A stretch of 64,000 nt of DNA, taken from Paracoccus marinaquae. GTDB taxonomy: Bacteria; Pseudomonadota; Alphaproteobacteria; Rhodobacterales; Rhodobacteraceae. The stretch covers positions 1 through 64,000 of the forward strand of contig NZ_JAHKNG010000009.1 of the NCBI RefSeq assembly GCF_018860165.1, given 5' to 3'. Shown here piece by piece: positions 62,873 through 64,000 of the stretch (position 1 is the first letter of the stretch; each line of letters starts with the position of its first letter). Below the pieces are notes generated by a model. The model had not been told where the DNA came from. It worked only from the letters and a program-made list of their open reading frames with translations, and did no database searches. The position numbers and the translations under genes are program-made.

Positions 62873-63265
62873 TCAGAACAGCGCGGCCAGTAACATCACC
62901 ATGGTGGCGCCGAAACCGGCGGCCCAGATCATCGAGCGCCCCGGCACCCAACCCAGCAGATAGGCCGGGATATAGAGGATCCGCGCGGCCAGATAGAGCC
63001 AGGCGCAGGCGGCGGTCAGGGCGTTGCTTTGGTTGCCGAGCGTGACCACCAGAACGGCGAGGGTGAAGAGGATCAGACCCTCGAAATGGTTGTTCAGCGC
63101 GCGCTGCATCCTGCCGACGACACCGGCCGGGACCAGCGGCGTGTCGCGCGGGCCCATGGTGGCGCGCGGGCCAAGCTGGCGCGTGGCGGCGACGGAATAG
63201 GCGCAGAACTGCAGGCCCTGCAGCAGCCCGGCCAGCGCCAGAGCGGTCAGTTCGGGCGTCATCAT
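62873..63265 (-). CDS. MAPEG family membrane protein
   Basis: The 130-residue protein has four hydrophobic helices and the MAPEG pattern: LGPRATMGPRDTP and MQRALNNHFEGLILFTLAVL. MAPEG members handle glutathione or eicosanoid-like substrates; the bacterial role here is unknown. ATGATGA overlap: its start (63265 or 63262) shares the stop of the preceding small gene, so the two are coupled. The spacer to lpdA is 64 bases and shows nothing notable. Confidence 0.87.
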   Translation of the reverse strand: MMTPELTALALAGLLQGLQFCAYSVAATRQLGPRATMGPRDTPLVPAGVVGRMQRALNNHFEGLILFTLAVLVVTLGNQSNALTAACAWLYLAARILYIPAYLLGWVPGRSMIWAAGFGATMVMLLAALF

Positions 63266-63519
63266 CAGGCGGTTTCCACGACATGGAAGCTGGTCGCGGT
63301 GACGCCGGCCTGGCTGTTGAAGGCGCCGGCCCCGCCGTCCAGATAGGCGCGCGCCGCCTGCGCGTCGCCGATGCTGAACAGCGCCCAGGCGCTGGTCCCG
63401 CTTTCGCGCCACAATTGCAGCAAAGACAGGCTGTTATGGGCGCGATCCTCGGCATCGGCATCGAAGGCGGCCTTGAAGCCCGCATAGTCCTTGACGGTGT
63501 AATGGGCGATCAGTTGCAT
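63265..63519 (-). CDS. Small conserved hypothetical protein (ferredoxin-like fold predicted)
   Basis: The 84-residue protein (MQLIAHYTVKDYAGFKAAFD, LLQLWRESGTSAWALFSIGD, TSFHVVETA) has the beta-alpha-beta repeat shape of small dimeric alpha+beta barrel proteins. I cannot name its family. It overlaps the start of the MAPEG gene, implying joint expression. AGGACA lies before the ATG. Its function is unknown. Confidence 0.7.
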   Translation of the reverse strand: MQLIAHYTVKDYAGFKAAFDADAEDRAHNSLSLLQLWRESGTSAWALFSIGDAQAARAYLDGGAGAFNSQAGVTATSFHVVETA

Positions 63520-64000
63520 GCGACATGTCCTGCCATGGCGGCGCGGATAGACCGGCGATCCGCGCCGGTGATTTCGTAAAGCCCGCGCCGGGCCGGCCTA
63601 TTCCGGGTGCCGCGGGCAAGATCCATAGGGCCAGACAACGCCGCAACCGGGGCCGGGGTTGCCGCAGGCCCGGCGATCCGGTGACGGCGCCTCATGCCGG
63701 CCGCAGGGTGTTGCGCAACGGCGGCGTGCGTTGCGTGTCGCGCAGCGCCGCCGTGCGGCACCCGGAACGCCAGCATTTGCCGGGTTTTGGCCCGCACAGC
63801 GCGTCCACCGGAGGCGCACAGGGCCTGCACAGGCTGTACACAGCTTGCGGGCGTTGCGCGTGGAAAGCGTTTACCAGATGGCGTTTCACGGGGGGCGGCA
63901 TTGCCGGTGAGGGTCAGGAGAACCACCAACGCGCCGCTGTCGAGCCTGACGGGCGTCCGAAGGGCAAGCGAACCAAGGTCGCTGGTTGCCTGCACTCCGG
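63520..64000. other. 481-bp region at the right edge without a convincing gene
   Basis: No frame shows a recognisable domain. A minus-strand open frame (63510-63995) has an Arg/Ala-rich product typical of a GC-rich shadow. A 9-bp inverted repeat, ACGGCGGCG (63718-63726) and CGCCGCCGT (63746-63754), lies in the middle. The region is presumably the leader/promoter of the small gene at 63519 plus the edge of a neighbouring unit beyond 64000. Confidence 0.6.

Noticed and set aside
63510-63995. Minus-strand open frame of 161 codons at the right edge
   Set aside because: Arg/Ala/Pro-rich product without domain or ribosome site; typical of GC-rich non-coding frames.

Overview
The window is chromosomal DNA of a GC-rich alphaproteobacterium of the Rhodobacteraceae, most likely Paracoccus or a close relative. 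The evidence is the mix of family-typical neighbourhoods: hisD-UPF0262-LMW phosphatase, a PCMT-like gene next to tolC, surE-pcm-nlpD, a class I PHA synthase, opgG-opgH-opgC, an IscR-like regulator with a single cysteine, and a stray IS5-type element end. No phage, plasmid or CRISPR features were seen. Apart from the IS fragment it reads as core genome, plus one accessory locus at 14.6-19.6 kb.

Layout. 0-0.3 kb: end of an IS5-family element and tRNA-Thr(GGU). 0.5-4.8 kb: murA with a small leader gene, then DUF2948, hisD, UPF0262 and a low-molecular-weight phosphatase. 4.8-6.1 kb: divergent DUF1127 and LysR genes. 6.1-13.6 kb: Entner-Doudoroff/pentose phosphate genes, with edd on the minus strand and zwf-pgl-pgi on the plus strand. 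They flank an rRNA methyltransferase and a PIN gene and share the same promoter-operator arrangement. 13.7-14.3 kb: trmO and a Mop-type molybdate-binding protein. 14.6-19.6 kb: a SARP-like regulator facing a tight three-gene unit (YcaO-domain enzyme, animal-type heme peroxidase, unknown 240-residue protein). This is the best candidate for an undescribed system. 19.7-23.2 kb: GNAT, phaC, bluB.

23.2-26.7 kb: nadA-nadB-nadC (de novo NAD). 26.8-31.6 kb: opgG-opgH-opgC (osmoregulated periplasmic glucans). 31.8-35.3 kb: ptsP and lysC. 35.5-43 kb: a Kdo-transferase-like gene and DUF1178, a small secreted protein, an FNR-box-preceded small membrane protein, a membrane dipeptidase, pepF, a monooxygenase-acetyltransferase fusion and a DUF72 gene. 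43-47 kb: tRNA-Thr(UGU), tRNA-Cys(GCA), a PCMT-like protein, TolC and a PopZ-like protein. 47-52.2 kb: surE-pcm-nlpD-like, TauE/SafE with a TIGR02186 protein, and an IscR-like regulator. 52.4-57.6 kb: an alpha/beta hydrolase, a tandem HD-domain protein, a Hint-domain protein, icd and purQ. 57.6-64 kb: a DctB/DctD-like two-component pair whose regulator lacks the GAFTGA loop, a lytic transglycosylase lipoprotein, lpdA, MAPEG and a small hypothetical gene.

Several units work together. Zwf, Pgl and Edd carry glucose 6-phosphate to KDPG, and Pgi links this to fructose 6-phosphate; a predicted LacI-type operator inside both promoters suggests one repressor. NadA, NadB and NadC form a complete route from aspartate to nicotinate mononucleotide. 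OpgG, OpgH and OpgC make and modify periplasmic glucan. All calls rest on reading the sequence and on family knowledge; no database search was run.
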